DNA from: CAISIP01 sp039934375
GTDB taxonomy: Bacteria; Pseudomonadota; Gammaproteobacteria; Burkholderiales; Burkholderiaceae_C
Direction of reading: 5' to 3'
Assembly: GCA_039934375.1 (NCBI GenBank)
Contig: JBDTMH010000169.1
Coordinates: forward strand, 1-10,007
DNA: 10,007 nucleotides
Made by a program: the position numbers and the translations under genes. This document shows, in pieces, positions 1-5,060 of the stretch; the stretch's first letter is position 1; every line of letters starts with the position of its first letter. The notes beneath the pieces were generated by a model. It was given only the letters and a program-made list of their open reading frames with translations. It had not been told where the DNA came from and did no database searches.

Positions 1-158
1 GCGGCGAGCTTGTCCGGCCGGTCGGCCAGTTGCATGCGAGCCAGGCGCTGCTGGACGTCTTCGTGGTCGGCAGCCAGTTCGAGCAGCACGGCCACCAGCG
101 CGACGGCATCCTGCTTGCGCAGGAATGTCTCCAGGTTCTCGGGCGGTGCTTTGGGCAT
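1..158 (-). CDS. Hypothetical protein, N-terminal 52 residues (partial)
   Basis: The reading frame opens with an ATG at 158-156 and runs leftwards out of the window without a stop, so only the first 52 or so residues are visible. They begin MPKAPPENLETFLRKQDAVA and continue as an amphipathic, leucine- and alanine-rich helical segment (LVAVLLELAADHEDVQQRLA) ending near DRPDKLAA. This pattern of short helices after an N-terminal leader recalls the start of DUF6880-type helical-repeat proteins, but the resemblance is from memory and is weak. There is no signal peptide or membrane helix. No clear Shine-Dalgarno sequence precedes the ATG, so the start is tentative. The gene is divergent from the one at 567. 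The overlapping plus-strand frame is rich in Ser, Arg and Cys and looks like a shadow. Confidence 0.6.
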   Translation of the reverse strand, partial: MPKAPPENLETFLRKQDAVALVAVLLELAADHEDVQQRLARMQLADRPDKLA

Positions 159-566
159 GGTGGTTTGGAGTGACTGCCGCGCCAGTCTGACGGCATTTGA
201 AGCACAGCGGGCCGGGCGTCTCCTCGGGCCGGTCAAAGTCGCTGGCGTGGCCGACTACCGTGGTCAGGGAAGTTGGCCATCTCACCGTGATGCGCGTGGG
301 GCGTGCACAGGCGATCACGATGCGGGCGGACACCGTGGTTCCGAGACCCCAGACCCCCAGACGACCGAAACGGCATCTTGACCCGTTGAATCCCGATGAA
401 GTGATGTTCATCGATCTGGTCTCCAAATTGCGCCGGCAATCAAAAATCTCCGGCTGAGGGCACCACCGAAGACCACCCTCGGGCCGCGCATGCCATCCCT
501 ACATTGTGTGATCCCATTTGCTCGTTCAGTCCTTAAACTGATCAGCCCACTGGTAGGGAGAAACGA
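159..566. other. Intergenic gap with no convincing gene
   Basis: This gap of about 400 bases lies between the divergent genes at 158 and 567 and must carry the control regions of both. Open frames crossing it are short and have compositions unlike proteins; the one ending at 457 starts only with TTG. A C/A-rich run near 344-362 repeats CCAGACC-like units and looks like simple sequence. No promoter with good -35 and -10 boxes was found on either strand. The only ordered element seen is the small inverted repeat at 526-541. Confidence 0.5.
526..541. promoter_or_regulatory. Small inverted repeat upstream of the ART-like gene
   Basis: TCAGT and ACTGA form a perfect 5-bp inverted repeat around a 6-base centre (CCTTAA), ending 25 bases before the ATG at 567. 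Position and symmetry would suit a small operator or a 5' leader hairpin. Five base pairs can easily occur by chance, so this is only a candidate. Confidence 0.2.
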
Positions 567-956
567 ATGAGCACCGACGACGACGAACGGGAAACAGCCA
601 TCTATCACGGCACCACCCTGGAAATCGCTCAGGCCATCTTCGGCGTGAAGAAGTTCGACGAGCGCAAGACCTGGTTCGCAGCCACGAGGGACCTCGCTAT
701 TCATTTCGCCAAAAGGACGAGGGCCAAGCAGCGGGTTGCCCAATCGCCAGCTATCGTGAAGGTGGTCCTGTACGAATCCGACCTGGTCCTTTACAAGCGG
801 AACAAGGTCGTCGCTTCCACTGGGTTTGACGAAGATGACGACCCGCTCCTGAGGGGCAAGACTCAACTGGTGTTCTCGTCAGATGCCATCCGCTTCCTGA
901 ACCGCGACATGTTCACCAACGAACTGTCCGTCGAGGTCATCAAGTCGAACACCTGA
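567..956 (+). CDS. Small protein with ADP-ribosyltransferase-like features (tentative)
   Basis: This 129-residue soluble protein is preceded by a good Shine-Dalgarno (GGGAG, 556-560) six bases before the ATG. It begins with an acidic tail (MSTDDDERE), then AIYHGTT at residues 11-17, a helix (LEIAQAIFG), TWFAATRDLAIHFAKR at 35-50, a strand (AIVKVVLYESDLVLY, 62-76), and a C-terminal strand region near FTNELSVEVI (116-125). A YHGT near the N-terminus, a following helix, then a G/T-x-F/Y-x-(A/T) strand and an alanine-rich helix is the layout of small ADP-ribosyltransferase-fold families such as DUF3990. H14 would be the NAD-binding residue; the second aromatic would be W36 or F37, and E119 or E123 the acid. 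The canonical tyrosine is not evident, so activity is uncertain. There is no partner antitoxin gene on either side. The CDS is sound; the family assignment is an inference. Confidence 0.75.
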   Translation: MSTDDDERETAIYHGTTLEIAQAIFGVKKFDERKTWFAATRDLAIHFAKRTRAKQRVAQSPAIVKVVLYESDLVLYKRNKVVASTGFDEDDDPLLRGKTQLVFSSDAIRFLNRDMFTNELSVEVIKSNT

Positions 957-1027
957 TCGCCGGGCAACGTTCATTTCGGACGCCACACCCGATGATCCGC
1001 ATTTGAGCCTGATTTTCGGTGGTTTAC

Positions 1028-1071
1028 TGCTTCAAGCTGGTTGTCATATCGCGGGATTGATGACCGAAGCA
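1028..1071. repeat. Imperfect inverted repeat
   Basis: TGCTTC at 1028-1033 is mirrored by GAAGCA at 1066-1071. Inside this, GGT and TCAT on the left arm match ATGACC on the right arm, giving an interrupted stem around an ATCGCGGG centre. It lies about 70 bases after the stop of the gene at 567-956 and is followed by a T-rich stretch, so it could act as a weak terminator. It could equally be a relic of a mobile element end. Confidence 0.3.
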
Positions 1072-1073
1072 TG

Positions 1074-1091
1074 ACTTTTCAAACTTTTCAA
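1074..1091. repeat. 9-base perfect tandem direct repeat
   Basis: ACTTTTCAA occurs twice back to back (1074-1082 and 1083-1091). It is an AT-rich island in GC-rich DNA, directly after the inverted repeat at 1028-1071. It may be replication slippage, a target-site duplication that lost its insert, or a protein binding repeat. Nothing else in the sequence decides between these. Confidence 0.6.
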
Positions 1092-1320
1092 GTCCACTGA
1101 TGAAGCGACGGGCCACGAAGTTGTTGGCCAGCCCGAGCGCGACAAACGCGGCCGTAGTCGTTTTCCGACTCCATCGCAGCGCGATGGGAGAGGTCATGAA
1201 GCGCGATTGCGCCCTGGTGATCGGCGACACGGCTGGCTATTCTGCGGCCATGCACGGCAAACACGCCTTGCTTCGTCAACCCGGGCTGTTCAGCACAGCC
1301 TGCGGACCTTCATCACTTTC

Positions 1321-1325
1321 AGGAG
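1321..1325 (+). promoter_or_regulatory. Ribosome binding site of the glycine-zipper gene
   Basis: AGGAG sits six bases before the ATG at 1332 and fixes that start. Confidence 0.8.
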
Positions 1326-1331
1326 ACTGAC

Positions 1332-1856
1332 ATGAACGAGCGAATTCCCACCCGTGACGGAAGCGCCAACCTCGACCCGATCAGCGGAACCCCGGGCGCT
1401 CACCCGGTAGGGACAGGTGTCGGGGCGGTACTCGGTGGCGCTGCGGCAGGCGCAGCGACCGGCACCGTCGCAGGACCAGTCGGCACCGTCATCGGCGCTG
1501 CAGTTGGCGCAATCGTCGGTGGGCTGGCTGGCAAGGGCGTCGCCGAATCGATTGACCCCACGGTCGAAGACGCCTACTGGCGCGACAACTACACCGGCCG
1601 CTCGTACGTCGACAGCGGAACCGACTACGAGCAATACCGCCCGGCCTATGGCTACGGCGTCGACGCCTACCGTCGCTACCCGGGCCGCTCGTTCGACGAA
1701 GTCGAGACCGATCTGTCGCGCGGCTGGTCCGATGCCCGCGGCACTTCGGCACTGGAATGGGCGCGTGCCAAGCACGCCACGCGCGATGCATGGAACCGCG
1801 TCAGCGACACCGTCGAGCGTGCGGTGCCGGGCGACTCGGACCACGACGGAAAGTGA
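1332..1856 (+). CDS. Glycine-zipper domain protein of unknown function
   Basis: This is a 174-residue protein in three parts. A polar N-terminus (1-26) is followed by a Gly/Ala-rich segment (28-72) with repeated GxxxG spacing (GAVLGGAAAGAATGT, then GAAVGAIVGGLAGKG), the mark of a glycine-zipper membrane hairpin. The rest is a hydrophilic Tyr/Asp/Arg-rich tail containing IDPTVEDAYWRDNYTGRSYV (75-94), then YRPAYGYGVDAYRRYPGRSF (102-121) and a helical end. The EDAYWR-NY-RSYV and YRPAYGYG features are shared, as I recall, by a widespread group of uncharacterised proteobacterial proteins, some found with stress genes. The zipper probably inserts in or lies on a membrane, leaving the tail exposed. 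There is no classical signal peptide. The start is supported by AGGAG six bases upstream. The next gene lies 133 bases downstream on the same strand, so co-transcription is possible. Function is unknown. Confidence 0.85.
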   Translation: MNERIPTRDGSANLDPISGTPGAHPVGTGVGAVLGGAAAGAATGTVAGPVGTVIGAAVGAIVGGLAGKGVAESIDPTVEDAYWRDNYTGRSYVDSGTDYEQYRPAYGYGVDAYRRYPGRSFDEVETDLSRGWSDARGTSALEWARAKHATRDAWNRVSDTVERAVPGDSDHDGK

Positions 1857-1989
1857 GCTAGCTAGACGTGTTTCTGGGCGCAGTCCAGGCGGGCTGTGCC
1901 TCAACCCCCGCCAGGGCCGGTTTGCGACATCACAGGAATCCGTGAGGTTGACTTGAGCCGGCCCGAGTCGTTCGACAATGGAGCATGTA

Positions 1990-2502
1990 ATGAATTTGAT
2001 GGACCTTCTGAAGCAATACGCCGACAGCCCGACCGATACGCATGCCGACTTCGACACGGTAGCGCGCCAGGTTCCGCCCGATGTCCTGGGCAGCGGCATC
2101 GCTCAGGCGTTGCGGTCCGATCAGACGCCGTCGTTCGGCAACATGATCGGCAGCCTGTTCGGTGGCTCGAGCCCTCAGCAGCGCGCCGGTCTGCTCTCCG
2201 AACTGATCCGCGCTGCCGGCCCGACCGTGCTCGCCAGCCTGGGCGGCGGTGCGCTCGGCAAGCTGGTGCAGGGAATGAAAGGCGGCTCGTCTGCACAGTC
2301 AACGCAGCTCTCGCCTGAAGATGCATCGAAGGTCACGCCGGACGAACTGACGCAGATCGCAAGCGGCGCTGAGAAGGCCGATCCCGGCATCATCGACAAG
2401 ATCGGTGCGTTCTATGGGCAACATCCGGACGTCTTCAAGGCTGTCGGTGGCCTGGCGATGGCGATCGCGATGGGACACATCGCCAAGCAGATGAAGCAAT
2501 GA
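1990..2502 (+). CDS. Conserved-looking hypothetical soluble protein
   Basis: This is a 170-residue protein with no recognised domain. It opens MNLMDLLKQYADSP, followed by a helix-rich region (VARQVPPDVLGSGIAQALRS, 25-43), and a Gly-rich stretch (NMIGSLFGGSSPQQRAGLLS, 51-70). Next come AAGPTVLASLGGGALGKLV (75-93), LSPEDASKVTPDELTQIASG (107-126), and a C-terminal helix pair with FYGQHPDVFKAVGGLAMAIA (141-160). It is moderately hydrophobic but has no clear transmembrane segment or signal peptide. An in-frame ATG at 1978 also exists, but GGAG at 1980-1983 is six bases before 1990 and overlaps the upstream ATG, so 1990 is preferred. It lies between the glycine-zipper gene and the BrkB gene on the same strand. 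The Gly-rich hydrophobic centre suggests association with membrane or partner proteins; this is inference only. Confidence 0.8.
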   Translation: MNLMDLLKQYADSPTDTHADFDTVARQVPPDVLGSGIAQALRSDQTPSFGNMIGSLFGGSSPQQRAGLLSELIRAAGPTVLASLGGGALGKLVQGMKGGSSAQSTQLSPEDASKVTPDELTQIASGAEKADPGIIDKIGAFYGQHPDVFKAVGGLAMAIAMGHIAKQMKQ

Positions 2503-2559
2503 GTCACCGCCCACTCCGGTAAGCTGTTTCCAGGCTTGGCCACGAGGCGCTGCGTCAAA

Positions 2560-3486
2560 ATGATGAACTTCTTCCGTCACCATTCCGCAGCGCAATGGTG
2601 GACGCTGATCAAGCGATCGGTCTCAGCCTGGTCGGACGATTACGCGCAAAGCATGGGCGCTGCGCTGGCCTACTACAGCGTCTTTTCGATGGCGCCGCTG
2701 CTGCTGCTGGTGATATCGGTTGCCGGGCTGGTGTTCGGCCAGGAAGCGGCGCGCGGCGAGGTATTCAGTGCGCTGCAGGGGCTGATGGGCGTCGAGGCAG
2801 CGACCGCCATCCAGAACATGCTCTCCGCGATGTCCAAACCAAGCAACGGGGTCAGCGGCACGCTGGTCAGCATCGCGGCTCTTATGGTCGGCGCGACCAC
2901 GGTCTTTGCCGAACTTCAGGATTCGCTCGACCGCATCTGGCGGGTTCCGAATCGCGTCAAGCCGGGCGGCATCTGGGGCTTGGTGCGCGCGCGCATTCTG
3001 TCACTCGGAATGATCCTCGGACTTGGCTTTCTGCTGATGGTGTCGCTGGTGATGTCAGCGGCCGTGTCCGCGCTCGGGAAGTGGTGGGGCGTGTATTTCG
3101 GCCAGTGGGAGATCCTGCTCCAGGTGGTCAACGAACTGGTCGGCATCCTGGTCACCGCGATCGGCTTCGGATTGATCTACAAGTTCATGCCGCGGGTACG
3201 GGTCGATTGGCACGACGTGTGGTGGGGCGCTGCGATCACCGCGCTGCTGTTCACCGTCGGCAAATTCCTGATCGGGCTCTACATTGGCAAGACCGGGATC
3301 GCCTCCGGCTTCGGCGCGGCGGGATCGATCGCTGTGGTGTTCGTGTGGGTTTATTACTCCGCGCAGATTTTCCTGCTCGGTGCGGAGTTCACCTGGATCT
3401 ATTCGCAGATGTTCGGTTCGCGAAGCAAGCCGGGCGCGGCAGAACGCGTTGCCGAGGTGCCGCAGCTGCGCCGGGTCAAGCTGTAA
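2560..3486 (+). CDS. YihY/BrkB family inner-membrane protein
   Basis: This 308-residue integral membrane protein belongs to the YihY/virulence factor BrkB family (TIGR00765). Some members were once misnamed ribonuclease BN; the true molecular role of the family is unsettled. Six membrane helices are visible at roughly 38-60, 96-118, 145-170, 187-209, 220-241 and 253-277. Family hallmarks are SMGAALAYYSVFSMAPLLLL (31-50), FAELQDSLDRIWRVP (116-130), GFGLIYKFMPRVRVDWHDVW (202-221) and the glycine-rich run before the last helix (GKTGIASGFGAAGSIAVVF). The length is typical. A TTG at 2536 would add eight residues; ATG 2560 is chosen because family members begin close to the WW-x-LIK segment. GAGG at 2544-2547 is rather distant, so ATG 2563 remains possible. 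The gene starts 57 bases after the previous stop and may be co-transcribed. It converges on the caspase-like gene. Confidence 0.92.
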   Translation: MMNFFRHHSAAQWWTLIKRSVSAWSDDYAQSMGAALAYYSVFSMAPLLLLVISVAGLVFGQEAARGEVFSALQGLMGVEAATAIQNMLSAMSKPSNGVSGTLVSIAALMVGATTVFAELQDSLDRIWRVPNRVKPGGIWGLVRARILSLGMILGLGFLLMVSLVMSAAVSALGKWWGVYFGQWEILLQVVNELVGILVTAIGFGLIYKFMPRVRVDWHDVWWGAAITALLFTVGKFLIGLYIGKTGIASGFGAAGSIAVVFVWVYYSAQIFLLGAEFTWIYSQMFGSRSKPGAAERVAEVPQLRRVKL

Positions 3487-3588
3487 TCGGCGGTGCCGGT
3501 CAGGGCTTCCAGAAAGCACTTTGTGACTCGCTGGGATGCCGCTCGCGCCCGGCCGGACTTGGCCGCGGAGGAGCCGATGACATCGACT

Positions 3589-4191
3589 CTAGAGGTTTGG
3601 CCGAAATGTCTCTACCGGTCCTTCCCAGGGCAGAAAGTCAATCTCGCTATCAAATGTTCCTGCGCCAGTCATGGTTGTGGTTTGTTGATCGCTTGCGGAG
3701 GCCTGCACCGGGATTCGGAGAGCGTCGGCTATCGCCTGGCAAAGGTTGTGGCCTGAGGTGCTGCCCCGTCCAGGTGATGTGGCAGTCGGACTGGCCGCTT
3801 GGCATACCCAAAGCTCACAATGTGCGCCGCGTGCAAACCGAGGTCGCAGGCATCGCAGGAGATCCGCGTTGTCCTGAGCAATTGGGTTGGACCCGAGAAG
3901 AATCCCTGTCATCACCGGCATCACGCCGGCCGGGCCGTAGGCGGAGGTCACTTGGCCGTGGGCAAATATGATCAGTACATCGATTCGGCTGCTCAGACTG
4001 CGCGCTGCTTGAGCGATCTGAGGAACGTATTGATCCGCGTTGCTGGACACCGCAATCGGCAGGAGTCGATGCGGCGCCGGGTAGCCTTCCGCCATCAATT
4101 CAGCGACGCGTGGCCGGTTGATGATCATGTCGCCGGTCGCCGCACGGCTGCGCGGAAAGTTCTGATCGAAAACGAGCAGAGTACCGGGCAT
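3589..4191 (-). CDS. Caspase-like (clan CD) cysteine-peptidase-fold orphan protein
   Basis: This is a 200-residue soluble protein. A hydrophobic strand IDVLIIFAHG ends in H78-G79, and a second one, CELWVCQAA, places C130 at its end. Then comes a helix with NLCQAIADALRIPVQASASD (149-168) and a C-terminal DFLPWEGPVETFRP. A strand-His-Gly dyad, a second strand ending in Cys, then an AxALxxPV segment is the arrangement of clan CD folds (caspase, CHAT, DUF4347 and related). The predicted catalytic pair is therefore H78 and C130. There is no signal peptide, transmembrane helix or fused sensor domain, unlike most CHAT and caspase-like effectors. The frame stays open 55 codons upstream, but ATG 4191 is preferred because GGAG (4203-4200) lies eight bases before it and a promoter lies at 4248-4220. 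The gene converges on brkB and faces away from the Fic remnant. Substrate and role are unknown; the fold is inferred from motifs. Confidence 0.8.
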   Translation of the reverse strand: MPGTLLVFDQNFPRSRAATGDMIINRPRVAELMAEGYPAPHRLLPIAVSSNADQYVPQIAQAARSLSSRIDVLIIFAHGQVTSAYGPAGVMPVMTGILLGSNPIAQDNADLLRCLRPRFARGAHCELWVCQAASPTATSPGRGSTSGHNLCQAIADALRIPVQASASDQQTTTMTGAGTFDSEIDFLPWEGPVETFRPNL

Positions 4192-4199
4192 AGTGTGAA

Positions 4200-4203
4200 C
4201 TCC
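4200..4203 (-). promoter_or_regulatory. Ribosome binding site deciding the start of the caspase-like gene
   Basis: On the minus strand GGAG lies eight bases before the ATG at 4191-4189. It favours this start over the longer open frame that begins at 4356, whose extra residues are Arg-, Ser- and Cys-rich and look non-coding. Confidence 0.7.
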
Positions 4204-4219
4204 GATGTTGAGCCGAACC

Positions 4220-4248
4220 AATATAGGCAGGTGCTCACGTAGGCGCAA
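4220..4248 (-). promoter_or_regulatory. Sigma70-type promoter of the caspase-like gene
   Basis: On the minus strand TTGCGC (4248-4243) and TATATT (4225-4220) are separated by exactly 17 bases. The -10 box matches TATAAT in five of six positions; the -35 box matches TTGACA in the first three. Transcription would start near 4213, leaving a short leader of about 20 bases with the Shine-Dalgarno at 4203-4200. This is the best-looking promoter in the window, and it suggests that the gene is transcribed alone. No operator symmetry was noticed around it. Confidence 0.6.
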
Positions 4249-4386
4249 GGCGCTCCGTCGAGAGCATCCGTGACTTCGCGCACACGAGCCGTCGGTTTGC
4301 TTCAGGCCCCCGCATCGATCCAGCCGGCGCGGCAGGCTAAAGTGGTCCGAGGGCACACCTGAAACCGGTGGCTATCCGAAAAGTAG

Positions 4387-4725
4387 ATGTACTACCTCGC
4401 CCTGCGGCAGACCCAGGGCTCGATTCGTACTGATGCACCGAACTGGCAACCGTGTCTTCAGTTCTTCCTCACCTCTCTGGCCGAGCAAGTCCGGCGCCTG
4501 AACCGCAAGATCGAGCGCGAAAAGCTCGTGCTGGCCGCACTGCCCGAACTGTCGCTGCAAATTGTTGAATTCACCCGCGAGCATGGCCGTGTGACCATGG
4601 CTGATGCGATCGGGCCGACCGGCAGCAGCCGCAACACGCTGAAGCAGCATTTTCGCGCGCTCGTAGAGCGCGGTCATCTCAGTCCGCAGGGCGCCGGGCG
4701 GGGGGCTTGGTATGAACTGCGATAG
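4387..4725 (+). pseudogene. Fic-family protein, C-terminal remnant with winged-helix domain
   Basis: The 112 residues match the C-terminal end of Fic-family AMP-transferase-like proteins. YYLALRQTQGSIRTDAPNW at the start is the segment that normally follows the Fic core. It is followed by FFLTSLAEQVRRLNRKIERE (26-45) and a winged helix-turn-helix (VTMADAIGPTGSSRNTLKQH, 69-88) with its wing at ALVERGHLSPQGAGRGAWYE (91-110). The normal terminal LR-stop is present. The catalytic HPFxxGNGR motif and everything before it are missing: a TAG stop lies directly upstream (4384-4386) and no Fic-like sequence was found in 4192-4386. No Shine-Dalgarno precedes the ATG at 4387. A full-length relative would be roughly 370 residues. 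This is therefore a 5'-truncated gene, probably untranslated. An isolated DNA-binding stub that is still made cannot be excluded. Confidence 0.8.
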
Positions 4726-5060
4726 CTGGTTTGCCCATTGGGCTACTGCGTCGACACAAACGACAATCCAAGAATCACAAGGATAAACCGCGCTTCGGCT
4801 CACTCAGGTTCCTGGAGCGGCGGCAACCCGCTCGGCTTGCAATCCCCAAGCGAGTGGCGAACGCTGGCAACGATTCCTTACGCCGGATGTCATCGAGCTC
4901 CGCTATTGACCGAGGGGCAACATCGACATGTTCTATGCTCAGCGGCCGCGCATCGCCGCTATGCAGAATCGCGGCCCGCCAATCGTCGCACTCGCCTTTC
5001 GGAATGCCAGCCCCAGCCGCCATGCCCTTGACATCTCCCTCTTCCGCTGCGCGCCACCGC
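4726..5060. other. Gap upstream of the efflux operon
   Basis: About 335 bases separate the Fic remnant from the adaptor start. The adaptor frame is open back to 4731, but the added residues are unlike any adaptor N-terminus. A TTGACC at 4906-4911 is a fair -35 box, but no good -10 box lies 16-18 bases downstream (TGTTCT at 17). GAGGGG (4912-4917) precedes an ATG at 4928 that opens a frame crossing the adaptor gene out of phase. No tetR-, lysR- or marR-like gene is present. An open frame on the minus strand (5062-4775) is discussed in the findings. Confidence 0.5.
4906..4934 (+). promoter_or_regulatory. Weak candidate promoter of the RND operon
   Basis: TTGACC (4906-4911) matches the -35 consensus at five of six positions. 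A 17-base spacer leads to TGTTCT (4929-4934), which matches TATAAT at only three. The location, about 125 bases before the adaptor start, is reasonable. A poor -10 box is common in activator-dependent promoters, but nothing here shows an activator. Confidence 0.25.

Larger units (their letters stand above)
957..1331. other. Gene-poor gap with repeats
   Basis: About 375 bases separate the ART-like gene from the glycine-zipper gene. Open frames on both strands (up to 76 residues) overlap each other, lack ribosome binding sites and resemble nothing recognised, so they are not called. The gap holds an imperfect inverted repeat at 1028-1071 and a perfect 9-base tandem repeat at 1074-1091. It ends in the Shine-Dalgarno of the next gene. 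It could be a decayed insertion or gene remnant. No strong promoter was seen. Confidence 0.45.

Noticed and set aside
10..381. Plus-strand open frame of 123 codons
   Set aside because: Composition is rich in Ser, Arg and Cys, it overlaps the better minus-strand gene start at 158, and it has no ribosome binding site.
197..457. Plus-strand frame of 86 codons, with a protein-like end (NPDEVMFIDLVSKLRRQSKI)
   Set aside because: It starts only with TTG, has no ribosome binding site and no recognised homology. The end may be a gene relic, but this cannot be shown.
1024..1330. Overlapping short frames on both strands in the gap before the glycine-zipper gene
   Set aside because: They overlap one another, lack ribosome binding sites and resemble no known family; transposase motifs were looked for and not seen.
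1948..1979. TTGACT at 1948 as a promoter for the gene at 1990
   Set aside because: No -10 box lies at a correct distance, and transcription would begin at or inside the start codon region.
1290..2099. Minus-strand frame of 269 codons
   Set aside because: It is antisense to the glycine-zipper gene and its 3' neighbour. The plus-strand genes have ribosome binding sites and coherent domains.
2536..2559. TTG start extending the BrkB protein by eight residues
   Set aside because: The extra residues (MATRRCVK) are not typical of the family and the ATG at 2560 fits better.
3550..3565. CGGCC/GGCCG hairpin between the convergent BrkB and caspase-like genes as a terminator
   Set aside because: The stem is only five pairs and no T-run follows on either strand.
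2595..3971. Plus-strand frame of 458 codons
   Set aside because: It is an out-of-phase shadow of the BrkB gene, rich in Arg and Gly, and runs on antisense to the caspase-like gene.
4192..4356. 55-codon N-terminal extension of the caspase-like gene
   Set aside because: It lies across the TTGCGC-17-TATATT promoter and before the GGAG; its residues look non-coding.
4731..5060. 110-codon N-terminal extension of the adaptor
   Set aside because: It would put the lipoprotein signal peptide deep inside the protein.
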